64,000 nucleotides of DNA from assembly GCA_027627225.1 (NCBI GenBank), contig JAPFQT010000085.1, forward strand, positions 682,001 to 746,000. Direction: 5' to 3'. A program made the translations under genes and the position numbers. Positions 13,201 to 25,200 of the stretch are shown here, piece by piece (the stretch's first letter is position 1; every line of letters begins with the position of its first letter). Under the pieces are notes generated by a model. The model ran no database searches. It was not told the DNA's origin and was given only the letters and a program-made list of their open reading frames with translations. This DNA comes from Congeria kusceri. Its lineage: Eukaryota; Mollusca; Bivalvia; Myida; Dreissenidae.

Positions 13201-13527
13201 AATTAACACACTGTATGCTAGAAGTAAATTGCCTAGCATCAATCTGGTAAGTATATTTTCAGAGGGGAGCCAAAAGTTGTTTCCTTAGTAGCTATTTGTT
13301 AAATTATTATTATTAACATGACATGTAACATCTCTTGTTATTATGATGTGTAAGCATTAACTACAAAAAATGTATATGTCTCGCAAATATATTTTCAGAT
13401 TGGTTGTGACAGATGCTCCAAGTTTTGGGTCCACTTTGAGTGTTTGGCTAGGCAAGTGAAGACCATCGGCCATCAGAAATATTCTTCATTTGCAAAAAAG
13501 GCGTACACATGTTGTTTGTGCCACTAA
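1255..13527 (+). CDS. Ulp1/SENP-like cysteine protease with C-terminal PHD-like finger, multi-exon
   Basis: Exons read from splice sites: 1255-1344, 2266-2374, 8787-9378, 9784-9899, 10356-10397, 10642-10776, 11248-11313, 11550-11638, 12334-12439, 12825-12930, 13059-13114, 13399-13527 (stop TAA). Phases agree across every junction. The protease triad appears in the order of family C48: His in GNHWILL (exon at 11248), Asp in VLDPLGE (11550), then Gln and Cys in QLDSSSCGVF (12334). Such enzymes cleave SUMO or related modifiers, usually in the nucleus. The last two exons encode CRLC, CDRC, HFEC and CCLC pairs, a C4HC3 pattern like a PHD finger. The N-terminal exons contain YTPENKPSWWP, which loosely recalls the WWP motif of NRF1/EWG proteins. 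The third exon holds a Gly/Glu-rich minisatellite with one base missing, so this allele may be frameshifted. The 5' end is not resolved. The intron at 2375-8786 contains a retrotransposon. Confidence 0.75.
2732..2945 (+). repeat. Split direct repeat A1
   Basis: About 214 bp starting AACCAAGTTTATGC and ending in TTTTTCGCAT followed by A's. It is repeated at 6221-6435 immediately after B1. It probably carries the start of the element transcript. Confidence 0.85.
3182..3805 (+). CDS. SGNH-hydrolase-like ORF of the YR retrotransposon
   Basis: This 207-residue ORF starts at the ATG in AAGATGGCGGCG. It shows the SGNH/GDSL blocks: block I as LFGHSFVKRL near residue 11, block III as LLIGTHDLYD near residue 97 (His where Asn is usual), and block V as DGCHLSNPGQRKLY near residue 176, giving the DxxH pair. 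SGNH hydrolases are esterases. They are known as accessory ORFs in some Ngaro/DIRS-like and some LINE retrotransposons, where their role is unclear. No signal peptide or membrane segment is seen. It lies between repeat A1 and Gag, an accepted position. The frame is intact, but the changed block III residue may weaken catalysis. Confidence 0.75.
   Translation: MAAPMHCNIQLFGHSFVKRLRDFIRSDSSLRFDFNLTGHPLVQYSGFPGATVQRLYEHLPVVSDFEPHVVVLLIGTHDLYDASNYVVSVADKIVELVLTLLLHLNVRQVIVLQSLHRTIPQVTTRYPVDLEWFNRRVDHLNLILTSRLKAVPDGRACLWRLKGFWSTLSKSNNFAEDGCHLSNPGQRKLYHNIRAAVVAVSKTFLSN
3850..4800 (+). repeat. Array of short imperfect hairpins between the SGNH and Gag ORFs
   Basis: A spacer of about 0.95 kb holds a dozen or more short inverted repeats of two alternating kinds: GCGTGATTTAGTTAA...CTCACGCC and GGCATGGTTTAG...CCCATGCC. 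Clear examples start near 4134, 4173, 4215, 4261, 4298, 4384, 4465, 4627 and 4773. Units 4134-4211 and 4215-4300 also form a tandem repeat of about 82 bp. The strand given is that of the element transcript. Confidence 0.75.
4931..5962 (+). CDS. Gag-like ORF of the YR (DIRS-order) retrotransposon, 3' truncated
   Basis: The frame is open from 4832, but the most plausible start is ATG 4931 (MKRTTKRTKRS), directly after a TTTTTCAG tract, giving 343 residues. The order is a basic N-terminus, a Pro/Ser/Thr-rich linker with an acidic patch (DDSSSDDEDS), a globular region, and a C-terminal cysteine/histidine knuckle (CWNYNTPTNC, CSHPHVCGFC) of the kind found in DIRS-order Gag proteins. The ORF ends FTFWP with its stop inside repeat B1. 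The normal 3' part, with RT, RNase H and YR, has therefore been deleted at a short match (TTCTGGCC) shared with the B-repeat edge. Confidence 0.7.
   Translation: MKRTTKRTKRSATNQSCDCCQAQSTLQKSRSSRDGPSTPEVTRPTLDAAQFVVTTHSNAAATISMTEPVLSAPPLAPLPDAFPTRPHTVQAFPQPVPPLFLDDSSSDDEDSPPTSFQGLLNQHEFNLMPGNNVLFPEPISTPIIAQIKKSVCTDIWKGKYIDLSSLLPSNSSAQPPQYTLQMDKHSNISIAPSSRSFKITSVEAWTSAFIRFTSIYTYKYPAETQQLLKYMEIVRDLANRRPGPAFLQYDSQFRMLRSSVPLPWDRIHTEFWLMASTSATGPQSFRPQRPSVRPFSSPNRYKRFLDNTCWNYNTPTNCRAPNCSHPHVCGFCRGSHTAFTFWP
5951..6788 (+). repeat. B1-A2-B2 terminal block of the YR retrotransposon
   Basis: B1 (5951-6220) abuts A2 (6221-6435). After about 80 bp that occur only once, B2 (6519-6788) repeats B1 with one base difference seen. 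Both B copies contain the AATAAATGCCC stretch, a possible polyadenylation signal. In this retrotransposon group the B-A junction acts as template to regenerate the ends of the circular intermediate. Confidence 0.85.
7240..7860. repeat. Imperfect tandem repeat, about 4 units
   Basis: Successive units begin TAACTTTGTTNTGCATTATNGGATTTNGAAATAAAT (near 7333, 7520, 7671 and 7791). Each continues through ATCATCATAT and AAGGTCACAGTGGACACTT-like segments at a spacing of about 120-190 bp. The left edge (7240-7270) holds an inverted pair around TATGCCCCCACC / GGCGGAAGGGCAT, seen at the ends of dispersed molluscan repeats. The apparent ORFs here are by-products of the repeat. Confidence 0.6.
7870..8786. 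other. Rest of the large intron; no gene seen
   Basis: AT-rich sequence between the tandem repeat and the acceptor at 8786 of the minisatellite exon. I see no coding exon, RNA gene or clear repeat boundary. Confidence 0.5.
8860..9270 (+). repeat. 21-bp coding minisatellite (Gly-Glu-Asp repeat)
   Basis: Roughly 18-20 imperfect copies of a GTG(N)GTGAGGGGGAGGATGGA-type unit lie wholly inside one exon of the Ulp1-PHD gene. In the right-hand frame the unit encodes variations on GEDGVGE, an acidic low-complexity tract. Near 8918-8923 one unit reads GTTAGTGAGGGGAGG, with one G fewer than its neighbours. This shifts the frame so that the following units read Arg/Met-rich in the upstream frame; downstream, the other frame is open and joins the next exon in phase. 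Confidence 0.85.
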
Positions 13528-13593
13528 CCATAGTTGTTGTTAGAAACCACATTTGCTCAAAGCCCAGGACCAATGAATACTGGAAGGGTGCAA

Positions 13594-13599
13594 AATAAA
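13594..13599 (+). terminator. Polyadenylation signal AATAAA of the Ulp1-PHD gene
   Basis: Canonical AATAAA about 67 bp after the TAA stop of the plus-strand protease gene. Confidence 0.5.
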
Positions 13600-14470
13600 A
13601 AAGATTATTTCACAACCAATGTTCAGTTAATTGTTTGTGAATATACCATAACCATAATTGTTTGTGAATATACCATAACCTTGTCATTTATTTATCAAAC
13701 GTATTGTCCATTTTTTGACTGCACACATTTATCTATACATTGTATTTCAAATATATATGCTTGGAACATTTTACGTGTATCTTTGTTGCAAATAGTATGT
13801 GGTCTGAGAATTAATAATTTACATTTTGTACATGGTATATTAGGAAATATAAAGGAATTGTTAACTAGTTTTGGATAGTGGAAAATAAGTTTCATGTGTG
13901 AAATTTTTTCGTTTATGGTAAAGCAGTAATTATTATTTCCACATTGTATAAAGTCTTCAAATAGTTTTACCTAATCTATTCACCAAATAGACTGAGCTGT
14001 TCAATGCACATGTTTAGTTTGTAATAATCCCGCCGTAAGTGTAGCTCTGGATAAGGTTTGCATGTAACAAATATGTTGAAACTTGACACAAGTCAGCCCA
14101 TTTTGAACATAGATTTTTAGATAAAAGTTGGTATGTACATGTAAATACATATCTAATGACTTCTTTATTCAGTAGAAAAATTACACTTTGGGCCATTTTG
14201 CAATTTCTCATATTAAGGCCCTTAACTTTCTATTGATAAATGATAAGTCCAGGGACACCTAGTTTAAAATGACCAGCATTGATGTATTTACTATTGATTA
14301 AAAAATAAAGCGCCTACCATTTGACTTACATAAATTACGATTTTCAAGCAACGACTAAAGTGTAAAGAATAACTCTACACCATATTGTTCCTTACTCTAC
14401 AAATACACTTTACTTCCAGCATACATATAGTTATAGTTATCCTATAGGCAAAATGAACAGAGTATTATAT
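13600..14470. other. 3' flank of the protease gene; no gene seen
   Basis: AT-rich sequence with only short chance ORFs. Near 13630-13680 the phrase TTGTTTGTGAATATACCATAACC is nearly duplicated in tandem. Confidence 0.5.
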
Positions 14471-14474
14471 ATAC

Positions 14475-14587
14475 CTAGTTCGATGATTAAGTGATATGCA
14501 CACGTCACTAGTTCGATGATTACTGTTCAAGTGATATGCACACGTCACTAGTTCGATGATTACAGTTGAAGTGATATGCACACGTCA
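14475..14587. repeat. Three-unit tandem repeat
   Basis: Three copies of CTAGTTCGATGATTA...AAGTGATATGCACACGTCA. The first copy lacks the 8-base CTGTTCAA-type insert present in the others, so unit lengths are about 33, 41 and 41 bp. Confidence 0.85.
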
Positions 14588-14829
14588 ATGTACTTACAAT
14601 TTATTTGTTCGTTGTTATTTCAAAATAAAAAATTAAAAAAAACACTTTGGAACAGGTGTTATTTAATTATTTTATCTCGTATTGGGTTAACAACATACAA
14701 TACGTCATCACATATATTGTGACGTTAACAACTTCAACGTCACCAGATTGTTATAAAACCGAAATGATTACATTACTGTTTGAAATAGAAATCTCGTCCA
14801 ATTCCTATTCAGTCATTTATTTACACCGT

Positions 14830-15645
14830 CAATATTAATTAAATGTGTACATCATTATAAATTACCGGTCATAAAATCAATATTGTACAGAACCGATTTC
14901 TGGACAAAAAAATGTCCAAAGTCATCTGATGTGACCAGAAGACAGTTGAAATAAGAATCTCGTACAATTTCGTATTCAGACATTTACACCGTCAATATTA
15001 ATAATATGTGTGTAAAAATAAAAGTTACCGGTCGTAAATTTCAATATTGCAAGGAACAGATTTCAGGACAAAAATGTCCAAGTCAACAGAAATGATTAGA
15101 TGACGGTTTGAACTAGAATGTCGTCCAATTTTGTATTCAGACATTTACTAACACCGTCAATATTAATAATATGTGTGTAAAAATTACAAGTTACTTGTCG
15201 TAAATTTCAATATTGCAAGGAACAGATTTCCGGACGAAAAATGTCCAAAGTCAACAGAAATGATCAGATGACGGTTTGAACAAGAATCTCGTCCAATTTT
15301 GTATTCAGACATTTACTAACATCGTCAATATTAATAATATGTGTGTAAAAATAAAAGTTACCGGTCGTAAATTTCAATATTGCAAGGAACAGATTTCAGG
15401 ACAAAAAATGTCCCAAGTCAACAGAAATTATCAGATGACGGTTTGAACTAGAATCTCGTCCAATTTTGTATTCAGACATTTACTAACGCCGTCAATATTA
15501 ATAATATGTGTGTAAAATTACAAGTTACCGGTCTTAAATTTCAATATCACAAGGAACAGATTTCAGGACAAAAAATGTCCAAAGTCAACAGAAATTATCA
15601 GATGACGGTTTGAAATAGAATCTGGTCCAATTCCTTGTCAAAAAT
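14830..15645. repeat. Satellite-like array, block 1 (about 5 units of ~165 bp)
   Basis: Units contain TTACCGGTCGTAA, then CAATATTGCA, then the inverted repeat GGACAAAAAATGTCC, GATGACGGTTTGAA, CTCGTCCAATT, and TTCAGACATTTACTAAC followed by CGTCAATATTAATAA. Copies start at the TTACCGGTC motifs near 14862, 15026, 15192, 15357 and 15525. The last unit ends with the variant AATCTGGTCCAATTCCTT. Confidence 0.9.
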
Positions 15646-15700
15646 GAACCAACACATAGTATATTATCGTTATTACGCTATACGTTAGTGCACTGTTAAG

Positions 15701-16261
15701 GTTGGGACACTCCAAAAAATCGGAAATAATTTTCATGCCCCAAAATCTTGGGACACATTGAAAATAGCATTTATTTCATGTTTCTTAAATTTGGAACACT
15801 GATAGTCTCAGCACAAATATAAGGATCGGTCGATATAAAAGAATCAAATTTGACAACTGATTCGTAGTTAAAATTTCGCTAGCATATTGTCCAATATCAA
15901 TTTATGTTTAGACATCCCACACAGTCTCCATATAATGATGTTGTTAAAATAACACTATACTATTTCACTTGCATCATGTGACAGCGCACATTTCGTTACT
16001 AGTAATCCGTAAAAGGGTTTCCATGGAACACTGATCCCTTCTCAGCGTGTAGTCCCGAGGGGCAAACTAGCAGCAGACATTTATATAATGACATGTACAT
16101 ATATAATGTATGTGAAGTGACGACAAATAGCGCACATTGCCGATGGAACCACGCACACGCTGTATTTATAGCAGAATCTTAATATTTGGACACACTGGTG
16201 GGAGTTATTTTTTCTGCTTCTAAAATTGGGACAGCAAAAATATCATTTTAACTTTCCCAAC
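15701..16261. repeat. Non-satellite block splitting the array, possible insertion
   Basis: This block begins GTTGGGACACTCC and ends AACTTTCCCAAC, so GTTGGGA/TCCCAAC form short inverted ends. Several further TTGGGACA or TTTGGACACA phrases lie inside. No protein-like ORF is present. It may be a small transposon inserted in the satellite, or simply a spacer between two arrays. No convincing target-site duplication is seen. Confidence 0.35.
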
Positions 16262-16284
16262 ATATAAGAGTAGTGACGGTAATA

Positions 16285-17515
16285 ATGTGCGTATTTGATC
16301 GTAAATTACCGGTCAATTTCCAGTATTGTTAAAGAACCTCGTCCAATTCTTATTCCAACATTTACTAACACCGTTAATATCAATTATATGTTAGTTAAAT
16401 TATAAGTTACCGGTCGTAAATTCCAATATTGCACATAACAGATTTCTGGACAAAAATGTCCAAAGTCAGAAATGATCAGATGACGGTTTGAAATATAATC
16501 CCGTCGCATTTCGTAATTAGACATTTACTACCACCGTCGATATTAATTAAATGTCTATATCATTATAAATTACCGGTCGTAAATTCAATATTGTGCAGAA
16601 CCGATGTCTGGACAGAAATGTCCAAAGTCATCAGAAGTGACCAGAACACAGTTTAAATGAGAATCTCGACCAATCACTATTCAAACACTTAGTAACACAT
16701 ACAATATTGAGTATGCGTGTATATAATCATAAATAACCGGTCGTAAATTCCAATATTGCCCAAAACAGATTTCAGGACGAAAAATGTCCAAAGTCAACAG
16801 AAATGATCAGATGACGGTTTGAACAAGAATCTCGTCGAATTTCGTATTCAGACATTAACTAACACCGTCAATATTAATTATATGTGTGTAAAATTACAAG
16901 TTACCGGTCGTAAATTTCAATATTGCAAGGAACAGATTTCAGGACGAAAAATGTCCAAAGTCAACAGAAATGATCAGATGACGGTTTGAACAAGAATCTC
17001 GTCCAATTTTGTATTCAGACATTTACTAACATCGTCAATATTAATAATATGTGTGTAAAAATAAAAGTTACCGGTCGTAAATTTCAATATTGCAAGGAAC
17101 AGATTTCAGGACAAAAAATGTCCAAAGTCAACAGAAATGATCAGATAACTGTCTGATATAGAATCTCGTCCCGTTTCGTATTCAGACATTTACTAACATC
17201 GTCAATATTAATAATATGTGTGTACAATTATAAGTTACCGGTCTTAAATTACAACAGTGCACAAAACAGATTTCTGGACAAAAAATGTCCAAGTCAACAG
17301 AAATTATCAGATGACCGTTTGAACAAGAATCTCGTCCAATTTTGTATTCAGACATTTACTAACACCGTCAATATTAATAATATGTGTGTAAAATTACAAG
17401 TTACCGGTCGTAAATTTCAATATTGCAAGGAACAGATTTCCGGACGAAAAATGTCCAAAGTCAACAGAAATGATCAGATGACGGTTTGAACAAGAATCTG
17501 GTCCAATTCCTTTAT
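16285..17515. repeat. Satellite-like array, block 2 (about 8 units of ~165 bp)
   Basis: Same unit as block 1. ACCGGTC motifs fall near 16306, 16409, 16573, 16738, 16904, 17070, 17236 and 17403. The first few units are more divergent, while those from 16.9 kb onward are nearly identical to block 1 units. It ends with the same terminal variant as block 1 (AATCTGGTCCAATTCCTTT). Confidence 0.9.
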
Positions 17516-17519
17516 TAGG

Positions 17520-19255
17520 GTCAAGTCTGTCAGTGTTGCCAATAACAATAATAACAAAAACAAACATGTTATTTCATCATTTTTATTTATTTTACAGAAA
17601 TGTTCCAATAATAATGCAGCGTTTGTTGACTCCTCTATTGAAAACCCTTTATTACTGAGCCTTCATTGATCAGCAACTTCATTTAAAGCTAGCAGTATAC
17701 ATATTAAGAGCTTCAAATAAACAAAGTTTGGGTGCACATTACTTTGATTTAAAGGAAATTTATATGTTATTTCATGATAATGAATTTAAAGCTTTAAAAG
17801 GTAAACGAAAAAATACATGAAACAGGACTGAATAAAAAAATTGTAATGTGCATTTTAATAACAAATCCACATATCAACAGGAAAACTTCAAAAATCAGAG
17901 GCTAAGAAGTTCAAACTTTCAGTTTTTAAAAGTTCATGAAAGCCCTGTCAAATTCGGACATCACAATTTCTTATCCTAACAACATAGTCAATTGTAGTAA
18001 AATTGTATAATGGATCATTGCCTAAATTATGTCAATTGCTTGGTTTTTGGTAAAAAATATTGCTCTCAAAAAGGTATCTGTATATTATATTCACAGCATT
18101 TAATCGTCCAAAATAATGTAAAAAAAAACTTTAATTTACACAATTAATTACATCATTTACTTAACTGCCATAATAAATTCTACTCTACAAGAATAAAATA
18201 CATGAATTGTAGGGAACATACACTTCTGAATAACATTAAAGTGTTGGCTGCAAGAAATCTTTTATAAACTGATAAATCTTAAAACACAAGAATCCATTCA
18301 GACAATCAGGCACAGTGTTCACAAAACATTTTTGACATTGAAAATAGTATTTGCTTGACAATAAGCAAAAATAAATATCAATGGCAGTTAAAATAAAAAA
18401 ATCAATGTTAAAAAGGTTTGTGAACCAGGGGTCAGATGTCTGACAAAGATTTATATTATACAATAACAAACAAGTATAGGTATACAACAGGCATACACAA
18501 TTTTATGACGTATTATCATATCAGCACATATTTACAAACACAATTTACAAAAAAAATACTTTAAATGCTAGTTTGCCATCCAAAGTTATTCTAACCACAA
18601 TACATGTTTCACAGCAAATTAAACAATTTGTTGTGTTTTTTTACACACATCAACAATGTTGAACTACAAAGCACTCGGGAGGGCCCAGATATTTATTAGA
18701 TCAGATATTATAAGAGCACATTAAACCCAAAGTCCACAAATAAACATGCAGATGTATGCCAAAATTCAACAATTTGAGCCAAAATAATATAAACAGAGCT
18801 GTGTATGCATGCATGTATGTAAAGTTAACAAACTTGCCCTATAAGCTGCTTTAAATGTAGGGAATCAATTTATCATGTTTAGTTATAATCCATTAAGCCA
18901 TTCCTCAGATACTAGCTCACTATAAAAACAACATTTCAAAATGGCTTTCACTTAAGTTCAAAGTTAAAAAAGGTCCCTAATTTTGACAAATTTCAAATTC
19001 AAGTTAACAAACTTAATCTGACCAAGAATGTTATTTTTCATAGTGTAAAAATTCACATAATTTTTACATATTTTAACCTAGAGTTACCAAATGTGGCCTG
19101 TGAGTTCCTTTTTAATATACAGAACATGTTTTAAGTTTTAAAAAATCCCTCAAACCATTCCTTTAAAATCAGCCGACACTGATACCGTGGACACTTACTA
19201 CACTAATGTTATTCTACTGTTGTTTCTTCATTTTTGTCATGATTTTTGCACGTTT
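17520..19255. other. Region downstream of the KDZ-like gene; no gene seen
   Basis: AT-rich DNA between the satellite array and the stop codon of the minus-strand transposase gene. Only short chance ORFs are present. Part of it is presumably the 3' UTR of that gene. Confidence 0.5.
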
Positions 19256-22200
19256 TTAGTAAATATTTCTAGTTTGGGGCTTTAAAACGTATTTTCTATA
19301 TTCAGCCTTTTTAAGAATGTCTCTATTCTGTCCCCATATATAAAATTTGCAATGGTTGAGAAAGTTAATTTGTGTCATATAAGACAAGGAAGCCTTCAAT
19401 CTCTGCAGTCTGGAGTTTGCTTGTTCAACAACCTGAGAATTGAACTTAGCATAGGCTGGGTACCGCTTCAGTTCATAAGCTGGTCCACAGGCTGAAAAAT
19501 ACAGAAAAAACATAAACATCATAATAAATATGGATTAGATATGAAATAAGCAGCAAAACTAGATGTGTCACAGACACAGACTTGCAAAAAACTATCGTTA
19601 ATGTTATATATATATTGCAATTCACACATGTGATTGTGATGTACAATGATTGCGAAAAAATGCAGACCAAACTGGATTTAGTTAGGAGTTGGATAATAGA
19701 AAGAAGTTGTTTTTTTTAAACCTGGATATACAGCAGATTTGCGGTAAATTGGAAATTCATTATTTGCGAAAAAACAGCAATCTGCAGTGTATTTTATTAA
19801 ATTTCACATTAATAACACCGAACAAATAAGGAATAAATCTAAAAATTAAGTTATTACTATGGTCTATTTAAATGTTGTCTAAAAAACACACACAAACAAA
19901 TTAGTCCCCTACATGGTTAATGTTGTCAGAGTAAGAACAGGATCTGCATATGTTTCATTAACCTAGCTTAAGTAGTTTTAAGTTATGGCAGGATGCAAAT
20001 TTTAGTTTCAATTATTTCTGTAATCATAGCAACCAGAATTTTGGTAAAAAAAACTAAATTCACCACATGGCCATCTGTCCACATACAGAGTGTCATCAAC
20101 CTAGCTAAGTACTTTAATGAGTTTTCGCAGGATCCAGATTTTAGTTTTCACTTTTTAGTTACCATAGCAACCACAATTTTTGTCTGACAAAAAACGCAAA
20201 TAACATGCATATTCGGAATTTCCCCATATGGACCTCTATCTACATACCGAGTTTCATCAACCGAGCTTAAGTAATTTTTCAGTTAAACATGATCCAGAAT
20301 TTTCTGACCTACAGACGGACACACAAACATAATTGAAAAAACATGCATATTTCCCATATGGCCCTCTATCCACATACAAAGTTTCATCAACATAGGTTGA
20401 TAAAACTTGGTACTACTTTTTTGAGTTATTGCAGGATCCAGATTGAAGTTTTCAATTATTTCTTAACAGACAATCCAGATTTTAGATTTCAATTATTTCT
20501 TAACAGACAAACAGCCATTTTGTTAATCGTTGCAGCCAAAATCCTGTTTTTTTAAATTATCTACTCATTAAAGTCATTCAACTGGAAAAGTCTGAACGAC
20601 ACCCACCCAGTTGTTTCAGAGGAGTTCAAAACACAATCTTTGAGACGTATGTACGGACGGACGGACAAGTGTTATGCTTAATGCCTCCCACTCAGTGGAG
20701 CCATAAAAAGAGAAATACTAGTTTGCAGTTATGGTGGATAAATGTAAACAGTTCAAGAACTAATTGAATATAACCTGTGTGATTTTTGAAGTGTAGACTG
20801 TCCACCTTGAACTGAGTTTGTTTGAAGAACACAGGATCCCTGTTCAAGCAGTATTCGTGAAGTGAACAGGCATTGTCGTACACAACCATTTTTGGTGCTG
20901 AAAAAAACAACAACAACAGAAACAAACTTACGATTTTCCAACAGAAGCAAACTTTTGATATTTCATTGTATTGAGCAACAATTCACCTTTGTAGTATTAT
21001 ACTCATAGAAAGAAATGTTCATTAAATTAAACAAAGAGGTCAACTTTTCATTGCTTGTACCTGCTGGAAATCTTGTGCGAAGCAGAGTGAATGGTACATC
21101 TGGGGATTCACAGAACCGCATAACCTCAAAGCCATAGCAAATCCCTAAATAAAAACAAAACAATATGTGTCAGTTAAATATGCTACCAGCAACTAACAAT
21201 ATTTCTTCCTAAGAATATTTGTTCCAGATTTTAAGTGGTCCTATAATGAATAGCACTTGTTGGGAAAATACTCCGAAAAATTTACTTATACCAGTACTTT
21301 CAAATTGCTACAACCTTAGAGCATATATTTCTAGGACGAGTTATCCAAATACTATTTATCAACCTACCATGTTGACAGTACAAAGTGAAGACCCCAGGCA
21401 GCAATCGTGGATGACCTTTAGCCAACTTTCTACACATGTCATCCATGGTGCGTTTCCCTCCATCAGCTGTGTAAACCCCTCTTTTTCTGAGCTGGGGTAG
21501 ACAGGGGTATACTTCCAGTTCATTTTGTTGTTCATCTGGCAATTCCATCGGACATGGTGTTTGCATGAAAGGATGAAACACCTTACTGCTCATGTAAGTC
21601 ATGCATTCGAGGAACAATTTGAACGGAAATTTGTTTTTTAATTTTTTCAATATATCAAACATGACAGGTACTTTTTCTTGAATAACATTTAATTCTAAGT
21701 CAGATGAAAATAATTCTTCTCCTTTAGTAAATGATTTGCATATGGTGTCAACAAGATCTTCATCAGGTGGGATAAATGATGAAAATGGATTTGGTGAAGC
21801 AAGTACTTTCACAAAATCTTTCCAAGTTGCATTTACAGTAATTCTTAGGTCCACAACTTCACTCTCGTCCAGGATATGCTCCACAAGGTCAGACATTGCA
21901 ACTGAACCTGTATCTGACCTGATGGCTTCCAACAGGCTATTTCTTCCGGAGCTTTCAATACCACGAGTGGCGTACTGTTGCAAGATCCTTCGCACAGTTG
22001 CAGAAAACATAGTTCGTTCTTTTACCCTTGACATAAGAAGAAAAACATGTGAAATTGAACAATGATACAATCATAATAACCATAATGCAAAATTAAGCGC
22101 ATAATGTTCACACTTGTAAATGATCTTGTAACTCAGGTTCACAAACTATTCATTTTAATGATGCGGAAAGTGAAACACAACTGGATTTTTTTTTAAGTAA

Positions 22201-25200
22201 ACCTAAACATACATTCGAAGAGCAATAAATTGGCCTATTAATTCATTTTATTATAGGGAGCTTGTCAATGTGGTTCAAGTTTGAATGAGAGAGAAATGAG
22301 CTTACTGATAAACTTTAACCTGAACAGCAAAGCAAGACTGTCACCAGGCTGCGTATAGCAGCTTGCCTTTTCTTCTTTGAAGTCAATTTATCAAGTTATA
22401 TCTTTAATACATTAAAACCTTACAAATGGCATCATGCAGATACTGAGGCAGAGCAAAAACTATAACTCAACTTCTTTGTTGAAAAAGTTGAACTAACAAT
22501 TAATTAGTATCTATTAACATTGCTTACTTGTGTGGATTCTTTTTGTCATATGGCTCTGCAGGCCGATCAATGGATGACATCAGTTCACCCCATGACATCA
22601 AATGCTTCCGGAATGAAACTGAAGTAGCATCCATGACAACGGAGTCAGGGTAGGGACCACAATCAGGACACAAAAATGAGCTGTTGTAATTGATGTCCAG
22701 AAGATCCAAGAAGGCATACCATGCTGACTTAAAATCATCATATGATGGGACGTTAGGATGACCGGCATCTTTGTATGTCCTACATAGTACCGAATACTCC
22801 GAGAAAATTGTTGTCCTGAAAAAGTAAACAATCCTGTTATATACGTCTTTATATGTACTTTTTTGATTTTAATCAATACTGAAAGGATCAACCATTAAGC
22901 ACACACATGCACGCACGCACGCACACACACACACGCAAATTCTCTGACTTCAGTGATCCTGATTCACTTCATTTAGAGTCACTTTATTCCTATAGTTCAA
23001 CTACTGAAACACTTGATAAGCTAAAATGCAATTCAAAAACACAGTAACTATTTGCACATACTTTCCTGTGAGGTAGTAATACATGAATCTCCTCATTATT
23101 TCATGACAAATGACAAACTGTCTCATATTTAAAATACAGACAGAAAGGCCGTCAAAGTCATACATCCTGCTACAGGTTGGACAATTTTTTCTTGACACTG
23201 TGAATATATCAATGAAATAAAACATTAAAATTTTGTTAATGAACAAGAATTACATCAAAAGCTGTAAAATTAGGAAATTGCATCTGACAAATCATCAGTG
23301 CTGAATAATAGCATAGGGCTGCAAAATTCAATAAATTCACTTTAAAACCTTGTACAAACAACCTTGGACGAAAGAGTGTCTACTGATTACTTACCTTTTC
23401 CTCGTACGATTTGATTGATAAGATAGACACGACATTCATGTACATTGACCTCTAAGCTGGTTCCGCAATCTTCACATTCCAACTCGTCAGGGCATAAAAC
23501 TACATCATTGTTTCTGTCAAACATAAATCTGTCTGAATCAGGCATCTGATATTGATTTTGCATTTCAGTTGATGAAACAAATGGTATTCTGAGAGTTGAA
23601 AGACATTGTTTACTATAACTCTTTTTTTCAGATGTCAAAGTATCTGTAATATTGGCTGATTCTATGGTCCGAGTGTGAGGACAATGTGAGTGAGGACAAA
23701 CAAGACATTTTGGTTCTCTTCCTGATGTGGAAACAATGCCATAACTATCTGCATGCCACACACAATACAGACCATTCTTCAACAGCACAACATTCTGAAA
23801 AACAAGAAATGTGTCACAGACATAAATGCCCTCAGAACACGACAATTGTAACAATCCAATCAGCATACATGTTTGACAGATTTAATTAAACAAAAGGCAA
23901 AAAACTTGGCAAAAATGACAAAAAATAAAGGGCCCGAGAACACATGCTATAGAACTTGCAGCTACTCGTGCTGTGAGAGTTTGGTAAAGATTGCATAAAA
24001 TTCTAGGAGGAGTTCATCATTGTTATCAAGTACGTTGAGTTTCATGACAAAGTTGAGAAATTAAAGTAAAGTAAAAAAAGAACAAGTAATAAGTTAAGTT
24101 AGTAATAACTCCAACAAATTTCTTGAATTTTTTCTTACCTGCTCTTGTCAATAAAAAGTGGAAAAGAAAGAGACTAAATGACTAAATACACATGCTGTTG
24201 CAGAAGACACGAGCATCAACTTGATTGTTTTCTTTGAAAAGTTAAAAAAACATTACACAGAAAGTTGAATACATATAACTTTACCTCAACACCTGAAGTG
24301 GTTGACTGTCCTTCAAATTCATTGAAAACCTCAACTTCAGCATCTAGTATGGAAACCAAATCAACATACAATAAACAAGCAGTTTAAACCACAATCATAG
24401 TTCCTCATTACAACTTAATCATGTTAAAGGACAAACAGTAAGCCAAAAAATTGTGAAACAATGGAAGATTTGTAAAATTTACTCTTATATAAGTTGACCA
24501 CAACATGCAATGTAAATCCAAAATATGATTGTCTATTTGTAAAGTGGCCTGGACCCTATCAAACATCTACCCGTTAATTAAATAAATTTAAATACTAGAA
24601 AAACATGCATGTACATCAAAATTTGTTACAATTAAACATTTACCATTTATAGTTGGGATTATTCCACTTTTGGAATCAAAAGGGTCCAAAATTGCAATGC
24701 CTATTTTGATATGTTGACATATGGGCCACCTGTCTGTAAATTCTACAAACAAACAAAAATATTAAAGAAGAATATGTAATAAAGCATATTATGACATTTC
24801 ATAATTCAGCATTATAAATTAGCAAAAAAACAACACATGACTACTGGTATATAACTTAACACTGTATAGGCGTTACCATGGTGTGTTATATGCATCCTTC
24901 CTTGAAAGCAGCTTATCATCTCTGACCGATCTTTATCGCATGTACATTTCCACAACCATACCAAGTCATCATTGAATTTACACCCATCTCTTTGAAGAAT
25001 ATGGAATAGGCTAGGCTGTTCAAAATAAAATATTTGTATAGATTGTTTAAAGGGACTTGTTAACAGATTAACAATTAGACAATTTTTCAATTTTATCTCA
25101 CTTATTCAAACTTAATAGAATACTCTATAAAGGGGAGTATAATAGCAAAACTGATATATAAATATGCTGTTAATATTGTTTCGTTTGCTAGAAATTATTT

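Noticed and set aside
15192..15660. Regulatory riboswitch or structured RNA in the palindromic units
   Set aside because: The palindromes are part of a tandem DNA repeat; nothing shows transcription.
14830..17515. CRISPR-like array
   Set aside because: Units are contiguous ~165-bp tandem repeats without unique spacers, in a eukaryotic genome.
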